From NCBI GenBank assembly GCA_031414415.1, contig JANNVK010000223.1, positions 1 to 64,000 of the forward strand: DNA of 64,000 bases, written 5' to 3'. Below the pieces are notes generated by a model. That model was not told where the DNA came from. It ran no database searches and worked only from the letters and a program-made list of their open reading frames with translations. This DNA comes from JANNVK01 sp031414415 (GTDB taxonomy: Bacteria; Acidobacteriota; Blastocatellia; Pyrinomonadales; Pyrinomonadaceae). This document shows positions 44,548 to 53,677 of the stretch, in pieces. Each line of letters opens with the position of its first letter. The first letter of the stretch is position 1. The position numbers were made by a program, and so were the translations under genes.

Positions 44548-45032
44548 GAGTCTAAAGTCTTAAGTCCATCGTCTTTAGTCTTTTTTGGGTTGTGATTTGT
44601 ATTTACTTCCTCTCAAATCTGATTGCTGAAGATATTTCATTAATCCACTTATTATGCGTCCTACTTCTTCAAGTTTTTCTGCAATTTCATTGAATTTTTC
44701 TTGGTTAATATAGTTTTGATCTAACGCCACATAAAGCTGAGCATAAACTTCTGAGCAAGAACCTTTAGCAATTGAAAGAAACTGAATAAACTCTTTATCA
44801 CCATCTCTTCCAAATCCTTCAGCAATATTTGAAACTACTGAAATTGCTGCTCGCCTTATTTGATTGCACAATGCAAAGTCTCTTGAAAATTTATCACTCA
44901 AAGAAACGCTATAAATTAAGTTAGTCGCTTCACGTGCTTTTTTCCAGGCTTCTAAATCTTGAAATCTTTCAATTTTGGACACAGTTAATTTCCTCCGACT
45001 AAAGACTTTAGACTCTGGACTTCGGACTTAAA
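44548..45032. repeat. Inverted heptamer-repeat blocks flanking the four-helix-bundle gene
   Basis: GAGTCTAAAGTCTT at 44548-44561 is repeated exactly in inverted orientation at 45002-45015. GACTAAAGAC at 44997-45006 is likewise inverted at 44571-44580. Both blocks are 7-nt-phased (44550-44584: GTCTAAA, GTCTTAA, GTCCATC, GTCTTTA, GTCTTTT; 44998-45032: ACTAAAG, ACTTTAG, ACTCTGG, ACTTCGG, ACTTAAA). One block supplies the stop codon of the four-helix gene, the other the last codons of murD. Confidence 0.65.
44575..44982 (-). CDS. Four-helix-bundle protein (23S rRNA intervening-sequence protein family)
   Basis: A 135-aa protein of the S23/four-helix-bundle family, first seen encoded in 23S rRNA intervening sequences but also found as free-standing genes. 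The pattern FQDLEAWKKAREATNLIYSV at the N-terminus and CNQIRRAAISVVSNIAEGFGR near residue 50 is diagnostic, as is FLSIAKGSCSEVYAQLYVALD. The function is unknown. It sits between murD and ftsW, where no such gene normally lies, and is flanked by inverted micro-repeat blocks, which suggests insertion. Confidence 0.85.
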   Translation of the reverse strand: MSKIERFQDLEAWKKAREATNLIYSVSLSDKFSRDFALCNQIRRAAISVVSNIAEGFGRDGDKEFIQFLSIAKGSCSEVYAQLYVALDQNYINQEKFNEIAEKLEEVGRIISGLMKYLQQSDLRGSKYKSQPKKD

Positions 45033-46364
45033 TATCGTCCCTCTTTGCTCGTAGCTTTTAAACATATCAAAACTCGCACAAGCTGGTGCAAGCAAAACCG
45101 AATCACCTCTTTCGGCGTTTTCAAAACTCTTTTTCACAGCGTCTTGCATCGTTTCCGACCGAACAATTTCAGCGTAATCTTTTAATTGATTTTCAATATT
45201 GTCTGCGTCTTCGCCGATTAAAATTAACTTCCGAACGCTTGATTTTACAAGCTCTGCAAGCGGTTGATACGGAGCATTTTTTCCACGACCGCCGAGAATT
45301 AAAACCGTTTTCCCGACACCTTCGCTCAATGCTTCGAGTGCTTTTAAAGTTGCATCAACCGAAGTCGCTTTCGAATCGTTATAAAATTTCACACCTTTAA
45401 TTTCAGTAACAAATTCGAGCCGATGCTCAACTGCGTTAAACTTTTTCACAGTTTCGCGAATTGATTCAAGCGAAGCACCGCAAGCCAAAGTTGCCGCAAA
45501 TGCTGCCAAAACATTTTCCACATTATGTCTGCCGCGAAGCGACATTTCATTACGCGAGATTAAAACTTTTTCTTCGCCGTTTGTTTTACAAATCAAGTCA
45601 TTTCCGCGGAGAAAATAACCTTCAGCAAGTTCTTTTTTTGTTGAAAATAAAACAACTTTCGCCTTCAAACCATTTACCCAACTCGCGGATATTTCATCGT
45701 CTGCATTCAAAATCGCAACATCTTCGGCTGTCTGATTCTTAAAAATTCGATGTTTTGCTCCGGCATAATCAGAGAAAAAATCGTATCGATCCATATGATT
45801 CGGCGTAACATTCAGGCAAATCGCCACATTTGGGCGAAAATCGACGATTGTTTCAAGCTGAAAACTCGAAAGCTCGGCAACATTCCAAGTTTTCTCTGTT
45901 GAAGTTTCGGTTAAGCTCAATAATGTTGTTCCGATATTTCCACCAACTTGCGTTTCGATTCCGGCGTTTTTCAGAATCTCGCCGATCAGAGTAGTAGTAG
46001 TGGTTTTACCGTTTGAACCTGTAATTCCAACAATTTTACCTTTCAAAAATCTATAAGCAAGTTCAATTTCGCCGATAACTTCGCCATCTTTGCGGTCAAC
46101 GTATTTCGCCGGAATAGTATTTGTCGGAACGCCAGGCGAAATCACGACTAAATCAATCTGATCGAGCAACCACGAAGGAAGTTGTCCGCCAATAAAGCCA
46201 AGATTGTGAGTTTCCTTCAGCGATTTTGCTTCATCAGACCAATCTTCAACCTCGCGTTTGTCATGCAAAGCCACAATCGCACCTCGTTCAGCCAAAAATT
46301 TAGCTGAAGCGATGCCCGATTTTCCAGCACCTAATATGAGAGTTTTTTTTCCTTCTAAATTCAT
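44985..46364 (-). CDS. murD: UDP-N-acetylmuramoylalanine--D-glutamate ligase
   Basis: A 459-aa Mur ligase adding D-Glu to UDP-MurNAc-L-Ala. The N-terminal KTLILGAGKSGIASAKFL, ATP loop GITGSNGKTTTTTLIGEIL near residue 113, NVTPNHMDRYDFF and NDSKATSVDATLKAL near 345 are present. The last ~10 residues (FKSEVQSLKSLVGGN) are encoded by a heptamer repeat block (44998-45032), so the end of the protein has been rewritten. Its ATG overlaps the stop of the OLD-family gene by 4 nt, so the two are coupled. Confidence 0.96.
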   Translation of the reverse strand: MNLEGKKTLILGAGKSGIASAKFLAERGAIVALHDKREVEDWSDEAKSLKETHNLGFIGGQLPSWLLDQIDLVVISPGVPTNTIPAKYVDRKDGEVIGEIELAYRFLKGKIVGITGSNGKTTTTTLIGEILKNAGIETQVGGNIGTTLLSLTETSTEKTWNVAELSSFQLETIVDFRPNVAICLNVTPNHMDRYDFFSDYAGAKHRIFKNQTAEDVAILNADDEISASWVNGLKAKVVLFSTKKELAEGYFLRGNDLICKTNGEEKVLISRNEMSLRGRHNVENVLAAFAATLACGASLESIRETVKKFNAVEHRLEFVTEIKGVKFYNDSKATSVDATLKALEALSEGVGKTVLILGGRGKNAPYQPLAELVKSSVRKLILIGEDADNIENQLKDYAEIVRSETMQDAVKKSFENAERGDSVLLAPACASFDMFKSYEQRGTIFKSEVQSLKSLVGGN

Positions 46365-48355
46365 TTGAGTTTCATTTTCAACTCTTCGGGCTTTGTCAAT
46401 TTATTCAATAACGACATTATTTCAAGCGGAATTTCTGCCATTGCTTCAATCAATTCATCGCTGGAAAACGAAACTTTATATTCATCAGTTATCCATCTTC
46501 GCAACGATCTCAAAAGTTCTCTACCGTCTGACATTTCGACCTTACTCGCCGTATTCCACTTATTTTCAAATTCAATTCTTGCCGATGTTGTTTTATGTCC
46601 CAATACAGCGGTTCGCATTCCTATTAATTTGAATAATTCTCCCGTAAATTCGGGAACAGATTCATTCAACGGCTTATCTTTCAACAGTTTAAGAATTTCA
46701 CTTAAATTTTTTGTATTGACCAACGATTCATTGATAAATAATTCGCTTAAATAATTGGTTGAAATCTTTTCTTTTTGCTGTTCGGCGAATTCAACAAACT
46801 TTGAAAGGATATTTTCGTTGTTCCACCTTTCCAAAAGCGATTTATCTTTCAATCTTTCGGCAATAACTTGTTTGATTGCGTGTTCATCAAGCAGATAATT
46901 CTCGATTTGTCGTTTATCCAAATAATGCAAACGCTTCGGATTCGCGGAAAAATACTTATCTTCGATGTCTTTAATCGAAGAATTTGAAGTTTCGTCCTTG
47001 TCCAAAATCATCAACAACGGCGAATCGATGAAATCTTCGTTAAGTTTGTCTATCAAAGCCGCAAATTTATAGCGATTACCTTTTCCGCCCATCGCAATAA
47101 ACGCGGTATTAAACGAATTTATTTGTTTTTCTAAGTTAGCTTTATTGGCAAAAGCTAAAATAAAATCTTTATCGCTCGTGCCTTCGGTAAACACAAAAAC
47201 AGACGGTTTAATTGTGTAAGCGGACGAATCAACGTTGTAACCAAGCGAATTTACGGCTTCTAACAGCCTGTTTTTATCGTCAACTTTGGTAACAATTATG
47301 CCCTTTTGTTCAATATCGTTTTCCAAATAGAAAACTTTGTCCAAACCGACTTCGTTTATCAAAACTTCACTATGCGTTGTCATAATAAACTGCGTTTCAG
47401 CCGAAAGTTTTTTAATATATCCGACAAAATCTTTTATCAAACTCGGGTGCATATGAACTTCGGGTTCGTCCATCAAGACAATACTCGGTTTCAAAAGCAA
47501 AATAGTTGAAAGCATTATCACCAACGTTTGCATACCTTGACCGACATTGTTGATGTCGTAACTAACGCTTTTCGTGTCGCCGTTATTCCGCAATTTTTCG
47601 TGAATAACCAACTGAAATTCATTCACATCTTCATTGTTAATAACGTCAATATCTTCAATCTCGGTAAATATCTCAAGCAGTCTTTGCTTGAATTCGTTAA
47701 ATCTCGCTGGTTCTTTCTTCTTAAGCGAATATAGCGAACCTCTAATGTAGCCTTGCCCTTGAATCTTCTGACTTTCGATTTGATTCAACGCAATAACAGG
47801 TTCGCGGTCTAAAATCTTGCCTTTAGAATCAAAATAAAGCGGAGTGTTATAGATATTTCGAAAGTCTGCAACCGCAATTTTATTAAGAGTTTCCTGTATA
47901 AAAATTCGGTCTGTATTAGTCTCGTATGAAATCGAAACCACATCTTTGTACAAACTCGCGGAGGCTTCCGAGTAATTTGATTTTCGCCCGATAACTTCTG
48001 CAAGTCGCCTCAGCAGTATTGGTGAACCGGATAATATCTCTGGTAAGTATTCGTCTGTTACTGAAAACTGCGGATTCTGACTGTTTGTAATGGCTAAAAA
48101 AGACTTCCATTGCTCACGTGTAAGTGTTATTGCACCTTGAATATCTATACTTCCGTCTTGAACCAAATAATTTGCATCTCTGTTGACATCTATCGCTTCT
48201 GTTCCGAAGAGTTTTTGAATAGCTTTTAAGACACTCGTTTTGCCCGCGTTGTTTGCTCCGACCAAAACGTTTATATCTTGATTAAACACAATTGTCGGCT
48301 GAGGCAAATTGCTCAGTTTCCTGAAATTATGCAGTTGTAATTCTAATAATTTCAT
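46361..48355 (-). CDS. OLD-family ATPase/TOPRIM nuclease in the dcw cluster
   Basis: A 664-aa protein of the OLD (overcoming lysogenization defect) type. The N-terminal ABC/SMC-like ATPase has Walker A GANNAGKTSVLKAI near residues 33-46, a signature-helix region near DINNVGQGMQTLVIML, Walker B SIVLMDEPEVHMHP near 310 and the switch His in TTHSEVL. The TOPRIM domain follows, with FTEGTSDKDFI near 390 and MILDKDET near 440. The C-terminal ~200 residues are family-specific. OLD nucleases cut DNA and are often anti-phage, either alone or with a GajB helicase. No helicase partner lies next to it. It sits between mraY and murD and overlaps murD by 4 nt. Confidence 0.88.
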   Translation of the reverse strand: MKLLELQLHNFRKLSNLPQPTIVFNQDINVLVGANNAGKTSVLKAIQKLFGTEAIDVNRDANYLVQDGSIDIQGAITLTREQWKSFLAITNSQNPQFSVTDEYLPEILSGSPILLRRLAEVIGRKSNYSEASASLYKDVVSISYETNTDRIFIQETLNKIAVADFRNIYNTPLYFDSKGKILDREPVIALNQIESQKIQGQGYIRGSLYSLKKKEPARFNEFKQRLLEIFTEIEDIDVINNEDVNEFQLVIHEKLRNNGDTKSVSYDINNVGQGMQTLVIMLSTILLLKPSIVLMDEPEVHMHPSLIKDFVGYIKKLSAETQFIMTTHSEVLINEVGLDKVFYLENDIEQKGIIVTKVDDKNRLLEAVNSLGYNVDSSAYTIKPSVFVFTEGTSDKDFILAFANKANLEKQINSFNTAFIAMGGKGNRYKFAALIDKLNEDFIDSPLLMILDKDETSNSSIKDIEDKYFSANPKRLHYLDKRQIENYLLDEHAIKQVIAERLKDKSLLERWNNENILSKFVEFAEQQKEKISTNYLSELFINESLVNTKNLSEILKLLKDKPLNESVPEFTGELFKLIGMRTAVLGHKTTSARIEFENKWNTASKVEMSDGRELLRSLRRWITDEYKVSFSSDELIEAMAEIPLEIMSLLNKLTKPEELKMKLK

Positions 48356-48362
48356 TAAAAAC

Positions 48363-49523
48363 TTAACGAAGTTTCAGCGTCGCCAAACTCGCCAAAGCAA
48401 ACAAGATAGCAATAATCACAAATCTAAAAACTACCTTCGCTTCACTCATTCCGCCCATTTGAAAATGATGATGGATTGGTGCTTGGCGGAAAATTCTCTT
48501 TCCAACGCCAGTCGATTTTTTGGTGAATTTGAAAAAAGAAACTTGCATCATTACAGAAACTGCTTCGAGGATAAAAATGCCACCAATAAACGGCAACATA
48601 AATTCCTGTTTCGTTAAAATCGCGACCGTTCCTAATGCTCCGCCGATTGCCAAACTGCCAACATCGCCCATAAAAACTTCGGCTTTTGGTGCGTTAAACC
48701 ACAAAAATCCGAGACTTGCTCCGACCATTGCACCGCAAAAAACTGTCAATTCGGCAGCTTCAGGTTTGTGTGTAATATCCAATCTTTCTGCCCAACGTGC
48801 ATCACTCGCAACATAGGTAAAACCTGTTAAAGCTGACATTGCGATTACAGTCATACTTGCGGCTAACCCATCTAATCCATCGGTCAAATTCACCGCGTTT
48901 GAAGAACCCAAAAGAACAAAAATTATAAAGACGAGATAGCCACCATAACCAATCCATGTAACTGATTCCAAATATTCCGGTTTTGCCGAAGCCTTCCAAA
49001 ATGGAATACTCAAATTCCAAGGATAGTTTGCAAAAAAGTATAAAACTGCCCAAATTCCGACGGCAACAGCTAATTGCCCGAAAAGTTTTTGACGTTCCGT
49101 TAAGCCTTCGCTCTGTTTCTTGACAATTTTGAGCCAATCGTCTGCAAAACCGATTAAGCCAAACAATGTTGTTGCCGCCAAAGTTAGCCACAAATACAAA
49201 CTATCGAGCCTCGCACAAAGAATTGTCGCGAAAAAAACCGCACCGAGAATCAAAATTCCGCCCATTGTCGGCGTGCCTTTTTTTGCTTGATGTTCAGCTG
49301 AAAGTTCTTCGCGAATCTCTTGTCCAAATTTCAAATCAGACAATTTTTTGATAACTTTTCCGCCAAATAAAAGCGAAATTAGCAAAGCAATTATTGTTGC
49401 CAAAGCTGTGCGAAAAGTTACATATTGAAAAACGTTAAAAGATTTGTAGAGATATGAATCGCAAACCGCACCGTCAGTGCAGTTTGCTTGGTAAATTAGT
49501 TTGTAAAGAAAATAATATAACAT
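48363..49523 (-). CDS. mraY: Phospho-N-acetylmuramoyl-pentapeptide transferase
   Basis: A 386-aa membrane enzyme that makes lipid I from UDP-MurNAc-pentapeptide and undecaprenyl phosphate. FNVFQYVTFRTALA, KKGTPTMGGIL, the nucleotide-binding NAVNLTDGLDGLAA and VFMGDVGSLAIGG are all present, with the C-terminal PIHHHFQMGGMSEAKVV. Residues ~9-28 (LIYQANCTDGAVCDSYLYKS) add about 20 residues between the first helix and the FNVF motif, with two Cys, which is longer than in many MraY proteins. Confidence 0.96.
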   Translation of the reverse strand: MLYYFLYKLIYQANCTDGAVCDSYLYKSFNVFQYVTFRTALATIIALLISLLFGGKVIKKLSDLKFGQEIREELSAEHQAKKGTPTMGGILILGAVFFATILCARLDSLYLWLTLAATTLFGLIGFADDWLKIVKKQSEGLTERQKLFGQLAVAVGIWAVLYFFANYPWNLSIPFWKASAKPEYLESVTWIGYGGYLVFIIFVLLGSSNAVNLTDGLDGLAASMTVIAMSALTGFTYVASDARWAERLDITHKPEAAELTVFCGAMVGASLGFLWFNAPKAEVFMGDVGSLAIGGALGTVAILTKQEFMLPFIGGIFILEAVSVMMQVSFFKFTKKSTGVGKRIFRQAPIHHHFQMGGMSEAKVVFRFVIIAILFALASLATLKLR

Positions 49524-49528
49524 CTTTG

Positions 49529-49563
49529 GATTTTAGATTTTAGATTTGTGATTTGCGATTTAT
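49529..49563. repeat. 7-nt-phased micro-repeat between murF and mraY
   Basis: GATTTTA twice, then GATTTGT, GATTTGC and GATTTAT in tandem fill most of the 47-nt gap between the two genes. Confidence 0.6.
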
Positions 49564-49570
49564 TTCTTTG

Positions 49571-51022
49571 CTAATCAGTTGCTAAATCAAAAGTTTGTAA
49601 TAACTTATCGATAATTTTTTCGGTTTTTACGCCGCGTGAACCTTTTATTAAGATCAAATCTCCGGCTTTTACTTCATTGATAAAATCTTCGGCTGCAATA
49701 TTTGAATTTTCGTAAAACTTAAAGTTTTTGAGACCGTTTTCTTTGGCACCTGCAAGTAAATTGTTAGCTAAATTTTCGACTCCGTAAAGTGCATCAATCG
49801 AATATTTAGCAATTTGTTTACCTGTTTCAAAATGAATATTTTCCGCATCGCTACCAAGTTCACGCATTTCGCCCGCGACAACAATTTTACGTTTGACAGA
49901 TTTTCCACCATCGACCAATGTTTTGACCATCGAAAGCAAAGCGTCAGGATTCGAATTATAAGAATCGTTAATTACCGTAAAGTCTTTGAAATGAATAACT
50001 TCACCGCGTTGCGATGGAGCTTTTACGCTTTGCAAAGCTTCGGCAATTTCAGTAACAGTCATTCCAAAATGAAATCCAACTGCGGCAGCCGCCAGAGCAT
50101 TCAAAATATTATGTTTTCCATTGAGCGGAAACAAAACTTTCGCCGAACCTTTTGGCGTTTTAAGAATAAAACTCGTTTCTCCAAAAGCTAAAAATTCAAT
50201 TGTGTGTGCCGTAATATCGGCTTCATTATCAATTCCAAAGTCGATGTAATTTTTACAGCTCGAACTCATCGCAAAAACACGAAAATCATCACGATTCAAA
50301 ACTGCAATTCCAGTCGGTTTCATTCCTTCAACCAACTCAACTTTTGCTTTTGCGATATTTTCAATTGAACCAAGATGCTCAAGATGAACAGGCAAAACGT
50401 TTAGTTCGACCGCAACATCTGGCGGCGTAATTCGGCACAATCGGGCGATTTCATTATTCGGCGTGGACATTCCCATTTCTAAAACGGCAACATCATAACT
50501 CGAATCTTTTGCTAAATTGAGGACAGTTAGCGGATGACCTAAACCATTATTATAATTTTTGATATTGCTTAAAACTTTGCGTCCGCTGTGGCTCAAAACA
50601 TGAGCCGCAAGCTCTTTCGCCGTTGTTTTTCCGGCACTTCCGGTGACGGCAACGACAGGTTTATTCCATTCGAGATAAACGCCATGAGCGAGTTTTTGCA
50701 GAGCAACAATTGCATCTTCAACAAATAAAAGTCTGTCAGCAAAAGGTTTTAATAATTCCTCGTGTTCTGCAAAACGATCTTTCCGGGCAATGCAGGCAAC
50801 GGCTCCAAGTTCAAATGCTTTTGGAATGTAAACGTGAGAATCAGCAAAATCGCCATTGAAACAGTTGTTTTTATATTCTGGTTGCGAGAGTGCAAAAAAA
50901 ACTTCACCCGCTTTCACTTCGCGGGAATCGATTGCAAATGAATCGACCTCCGTTTCGAGAAAAGCGGGATTTGTGTTGGAAGTCACAGCTTCCGAATATT
51001 TAATAAGTGTTTCGAGTTTCAA
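49571..51022 (-). CDS. murF: UDP-MurNAc-tripeptide--D-Ala-D-Ala ligase
   Basis: A 483-aa Mur ligase that adds D-Ala-D-Ala to complete the UDP-MurNAc-pentapeptide. SFAIDSREVKAGEVFFAL near residue 28 is the MurF/MurE N-terminal pattern; AVTGSAGKTTAKELAAHVL near 124 is the ATP loop; NDSYNSNPDALLSMV near 348 is typical of MurF rather than MurE. It overlaps ftsI by 4 nt (ATGA). The usual murE, which should lie between ftsI and murF, is absent. Confidence 0.95.
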   Translation of the reverse strand: MKLETLIKYSEAVTSNTNPAFLETEVDSFAIDSREVKAGEVFFALSQPEYKNNCFNGDFADSHVYIPKAFELGAVACIARKDRFAEHEELLKPFADRLLFVEDAIVALQKLAHGVYLEWNKPVVAVTGSAGKTTAKELAAHVLSHSGRKVLSNIKNYNNGLGHPLTVLNLAKDSSYDVAVLEMGMSTPNNEIARLCRITPPDVAVELNVLPVHLEHLGSIENIAKAKVELVEGMKPTGIAVLNRDDFRVFAMSSSCKNYIDFGIDNEADITAHTIEFLAFGETSFILKTPKGSAKVLFPLNGKHNILNALAAAAVGFHFGMTVTEIAEALQSVKAPSQRGEVIHFKDFTVINDSYNSNPDALLSMVKTLVDGGKSVKRKIVVAGEMRELGSDAENIHFETGKQIAKYSIDALYGVENLANNLLAGAKENGLKNFKFYENSNIAAEDFINEVKAGDLILIKGSRGVKTEKIIDKLLQTFDLATD

Positions 51023-53043
51023 GTTTTATGTTTCTCCGTTTTTATTTCGCCTGCTTTTCCTTTTTTCTGTTCAACAACCCGCGGTCTTTCCGTCACTTTT
51101 TTTTCACTATCTTTGCTTTTCGGGCTTTCTTTTTCTGTTGGTTTTTCAACATTTTTTACATCAGATTCTGCTTTGCTTTTAACTTCGTTTTTAGCAACTC
51201 TTTCACGCAAATCTGTCTTCGAAATTTCTTTTTTTGGTGTTGCAATCTTAGTCGAATCTGACTTTTCTGCAACGTGTTTTTTTGTATCTTCAGCAATTAT
51301 TTCAGTCGGAACTTCACGTTTTAAACCATCTGGTTTGATGCCAAGTTCAGGTAAAATTTGCTCTGCTATTTCGCGAAAAATTGGAGCTGCAACGTGTCCG
51401 CCATCTCGATATTCGCCGCGTGGTTCATCTAAAACAACCACAATTACAACCGACGGATTGTCAGCCGGAGCAAATCCTCCGAACGATGAAACGTATTTAT
51501 TCTCGTTAATTTTCTTGAGTTTCTCGTCGTATTTCCAAGCTGTTCCAGTTTTTCCGGCAACTGCATAACTATTTACTTGTGCTTTCACACCTGTTCCGTT
51601 TAAAACCACTCTTTGCAACATTTTACGCATTTGTTGTGCGGCTTCAGGTGAAACAGCTTGTGTTTTTTCAACTTCAGTTTTGGGGGAAATCTGACCATCT
51701 GAATCTTTTATTTCTTTGATAATGTGCGGCTTTACCCGAGTTCCATCGTTTGCAATAGTCGCAAAAGCCGATGCGGTTTGCAAGGTGGTAACGCCAATCT
51801 CATAACCGAGCGACATTGATGCCAGCGAATCTGAATTCCAGTTTTGCAACGGATGCAAAATTCCACCCGTTTCAGCCGGTAATTCAACACCTGTTATTGT
51901 TCCAAATCCAAACCTTTTCGCATAATCATAAAATTTTTCTTTACCGAGCGAAAGTCCTGTTTTTACAGCCGCAACGTTGCTCGAAACCGCAAGTGCATCT
52001 GCATAAGTCACAACTCCAATTTTATGAGAATCTTCAAATTTATGGCTTGCAACTTCAATATAACCTTTGCTGCAATCAATTTTTGCTTCCGGGCTGATTA
52101 AACCTTCTTCCAGTGAACCGCCGTAAGTTATTAATTTAAAAGTAGATCCGGGCGTATAAAAACTTTGGATTGCTTTGTTCGCCAAATTTTCGGGCGAGGC
52201 TTCACCAAATTTATTTGGATCAAAAGTCGGAACGCTCGCCATTGCTAAAATTTCTCCGGTTTGCGGATTTAAAACAACAGCAGTTCCACTTTTTGCATTT
52301 GCTAACTGAACTCCTTTTGCGAGAGCCTTTTCAGTTTTGTATTGAATAGAATAGTCAATCGTCAAAATGATGTCTTTTGGCAACTGACTTTCTTCAGTTT
52401 CTTCGCGTTCAAAAACTCTGCCATCGCGAGTTTTTTTCTGTGTTCCTTTGACGATTTCACCGCGAAGTAATTTTTCTTGTGAAAGCTCAATTCCGGCTTG
52501 CCCAATGTCTTCAGAATTTGCAAATCCAATCACGTTTGAAGCCAAAATTCCATGCGGATAATTTCGTTTTTGTTCTTCTTTCCAATACAAACCAGCAAGA
52601 TTCAAATCGTTGACTTTTTTGACCATTTCATCATCAAGTCTTCTTGCCAGCCAGAGAAATTGGCGATTCGCAGTTTTTGCTTTGCGGAGTTCGGTCAAAA
52701 TTTCAGTTGGTTTTTCGCCTAATGTTTGTGCAACAAGATTAGCGGTTTTATCAACTTCAGTAATTTTGCTCGGATCTGCAAAAAGCGATTTTACCTTTAA
52801 GCTAATTGCTAATTCACGTCCTGAACGGTCAAGAATTGAACCTCGCAAAACCTTGTCGTGAAAGGTGTTAGTTCGTTGAGTTATTGCTTTTTTTCGAAGT
52901 TCGTCTGATTGACTAACTTGCAAATGAACGAGCCTCACACTGATTGCACCAATCCAAATCGTAAATAAAGCAACGATAAACAAAAAACGTGTGAAAGCCG
53001 TTTGAGATGAGTTCTTTTTCTTTACTATTTTGCGTTTTACCAT
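51019..53043 (-). CDS. ftsI: Septal transpeptidase FtsI (PBP3) with long charged C-terminal tail
   Basis: A 674-aa class B penicillin-binding protein that cross-links septal peptidoglycan. A single N-terminal membrane helix lies near residues 18-38. The transpeptidase motifs are SxxK in PGSTFKLITYG near 300, SxN in VSSNVAAVKTG near 355 and KTGTAWKYD near 500. After the catalytic domain, residues ~575-674 form a low-complexity Lys/Glu/Ser tail (for example KKHVAEKSDSTKIATPKKEI) on the periplasmic side, which standard FtsI proteins lack. FtsL next door has a similar tail. Confidence 0.94.
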   Translation of the reverse strand: MVKRKIVKKKNSSQTAFTRFLFIVALFTIWIGAISVRLVHLQVSQSDELRKKAITQRTNTFHDKVLRGSILDRSGRELAISLKVKSLFADPSKITEVDKTANLVAQTLGEKPTEILTELRKAKTANRQFLWLARRLDDEMVKKVNDLNLAGLYWKEEQKRNYPHGILASNVIGFANSEDIGQAGIELSQEKLLRGEIVKGTQKKTRDGRVFEREETEESQLPKDIILTIDYSIQYKTEKALAKGVQLANAKSGTAVVLNPQTGEILAMASVPTFDPNKFGEASPENLANKAIQSFYTPGSTFKLITYGGSLEEGLISPEAKIDCSKGYIEVASHKFEDSHKIGVVTYADALAVSSNVAAVKTGLSLGKEKFYDYAKRFGFGTITGVELPAETGGILHPLQNWNSDSLASMSLGYEIGVTTLQTASAFATIANDGTRVKPHIIKEIKDSDGQISPKTEVEKTQAVSPEAAQQMRKMLQRVVLNGTGVKAQVNSYAVAGKTGTAWKYDEKLKKINENKYVSSFGGFAPADNPSVVIVVVLDEPRGEYRDGGHVAAPIFREIAEQILPELGIKPDGLKREVPTEIIAEDTKKHVAEKSDSTKIATPKKEISKTDLRERVAKNEVKSKAESDVKNVEKPTEKESPKSKDSEKKVTERPRVVEQKKGKAGEIKTEKHKT

Positions 53044-53076
53044 ATCATTCTCGCTACTTTTTTTGAGTTTGGAAAA

Positions 53077-53667
53077 TTAGAGTTTTGAATTTTTGCTATC
53101 TTTTTCTGACATTATTTTTGCGGCTGATTCAATCCGTTTTTCGCTTTTGGAATCTTTCTTTGCTTCAACTACCTTTTTTGAGCCATCTTTTCCAGTTATT
53201 TCTTTAGTTTTTTCATTCGACTTAGATTCTTTTTTTCCTTCCGCATTTATATTGTCAAAAGGATTTGTATCTTTAACTTCGTTCTTCTGAACAATTTTTT
53301 CAGTTTTTTTGATTTCAATTTTTGAGAAATCAGGGTTGCTTTCAATTTCAACTTTTGGAGCAATTGGAACAGAAAACGAAACACGTTGAAGCCCAATTCT
53401 CGCCGCTGTTTTTTCGAGTTCAATAGGAGAATAGGCAATTTCACGAGCGATTCGCAATCTTCTTTGTTCAGTGCTTAATTCATCACGTTTTTTCCGTAAT
53501 TCAGAATTTTCGATACCTAAATTGATCGCCATAAAATGCTGACGTGCGGCAAACAAAAATCCGGAAACAATAATGACTCCAAAAACTATCGTTAGTAAAC
53601 AATAGCGTCTCGGAATTGGATCAATCTCGCGTTTGATTTTAGTCGTTGATAAATTTTGTTTCTTCAT
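53077..53667 (-). CDS. ftsL: FtsL-like divisome protein with charged C-terminal tail
   Basis: A 196-aa protein in the ftsL position between rsmH and ftsI. Residues ~22-45 are a membrane helix (YCLLTIVFGVIIVSGFLFAA). A short periplasmic coiled coil follows (NSELRKKRDELSTEQRRLRIAREIAYSPIELEKTAARIGLQ), as in FtsL. Beyond residue ~100 a Lys/Glu/Ser/Asp-rich tail runs to the end, making the protein nearly twice the usual FtsL length. FtsL partners FtsQ and FtsB to activate FtsWI. Confidence 0.8.
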   Translation of the reverse strand: MKKQNLSTTKIKREIDPIPRRYCLLTIVFGVIIVSGFLFAARQHFMAINLGIENSELRKKRDELSTEQRRLRIAREIAYSPIELEKTAARIGLQRVSFSVPIAPKVEIESNPDFSKIEIKKTEKIVQKNEVKDTNPFDNINAEGKKESKSNEKTKEITGKDGSKKVVEAKKDSKSEKRIESAAKIMSEKDSKNSKL

Positions 53668-53677
53668 TTCTTTTTCT

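Noticed and set aside
49571..51022. MurE-MurF fusion hidden in the murF gene
   Set aside because: The protein has the length and motifs of a single MurF; no second ATP loop exists.
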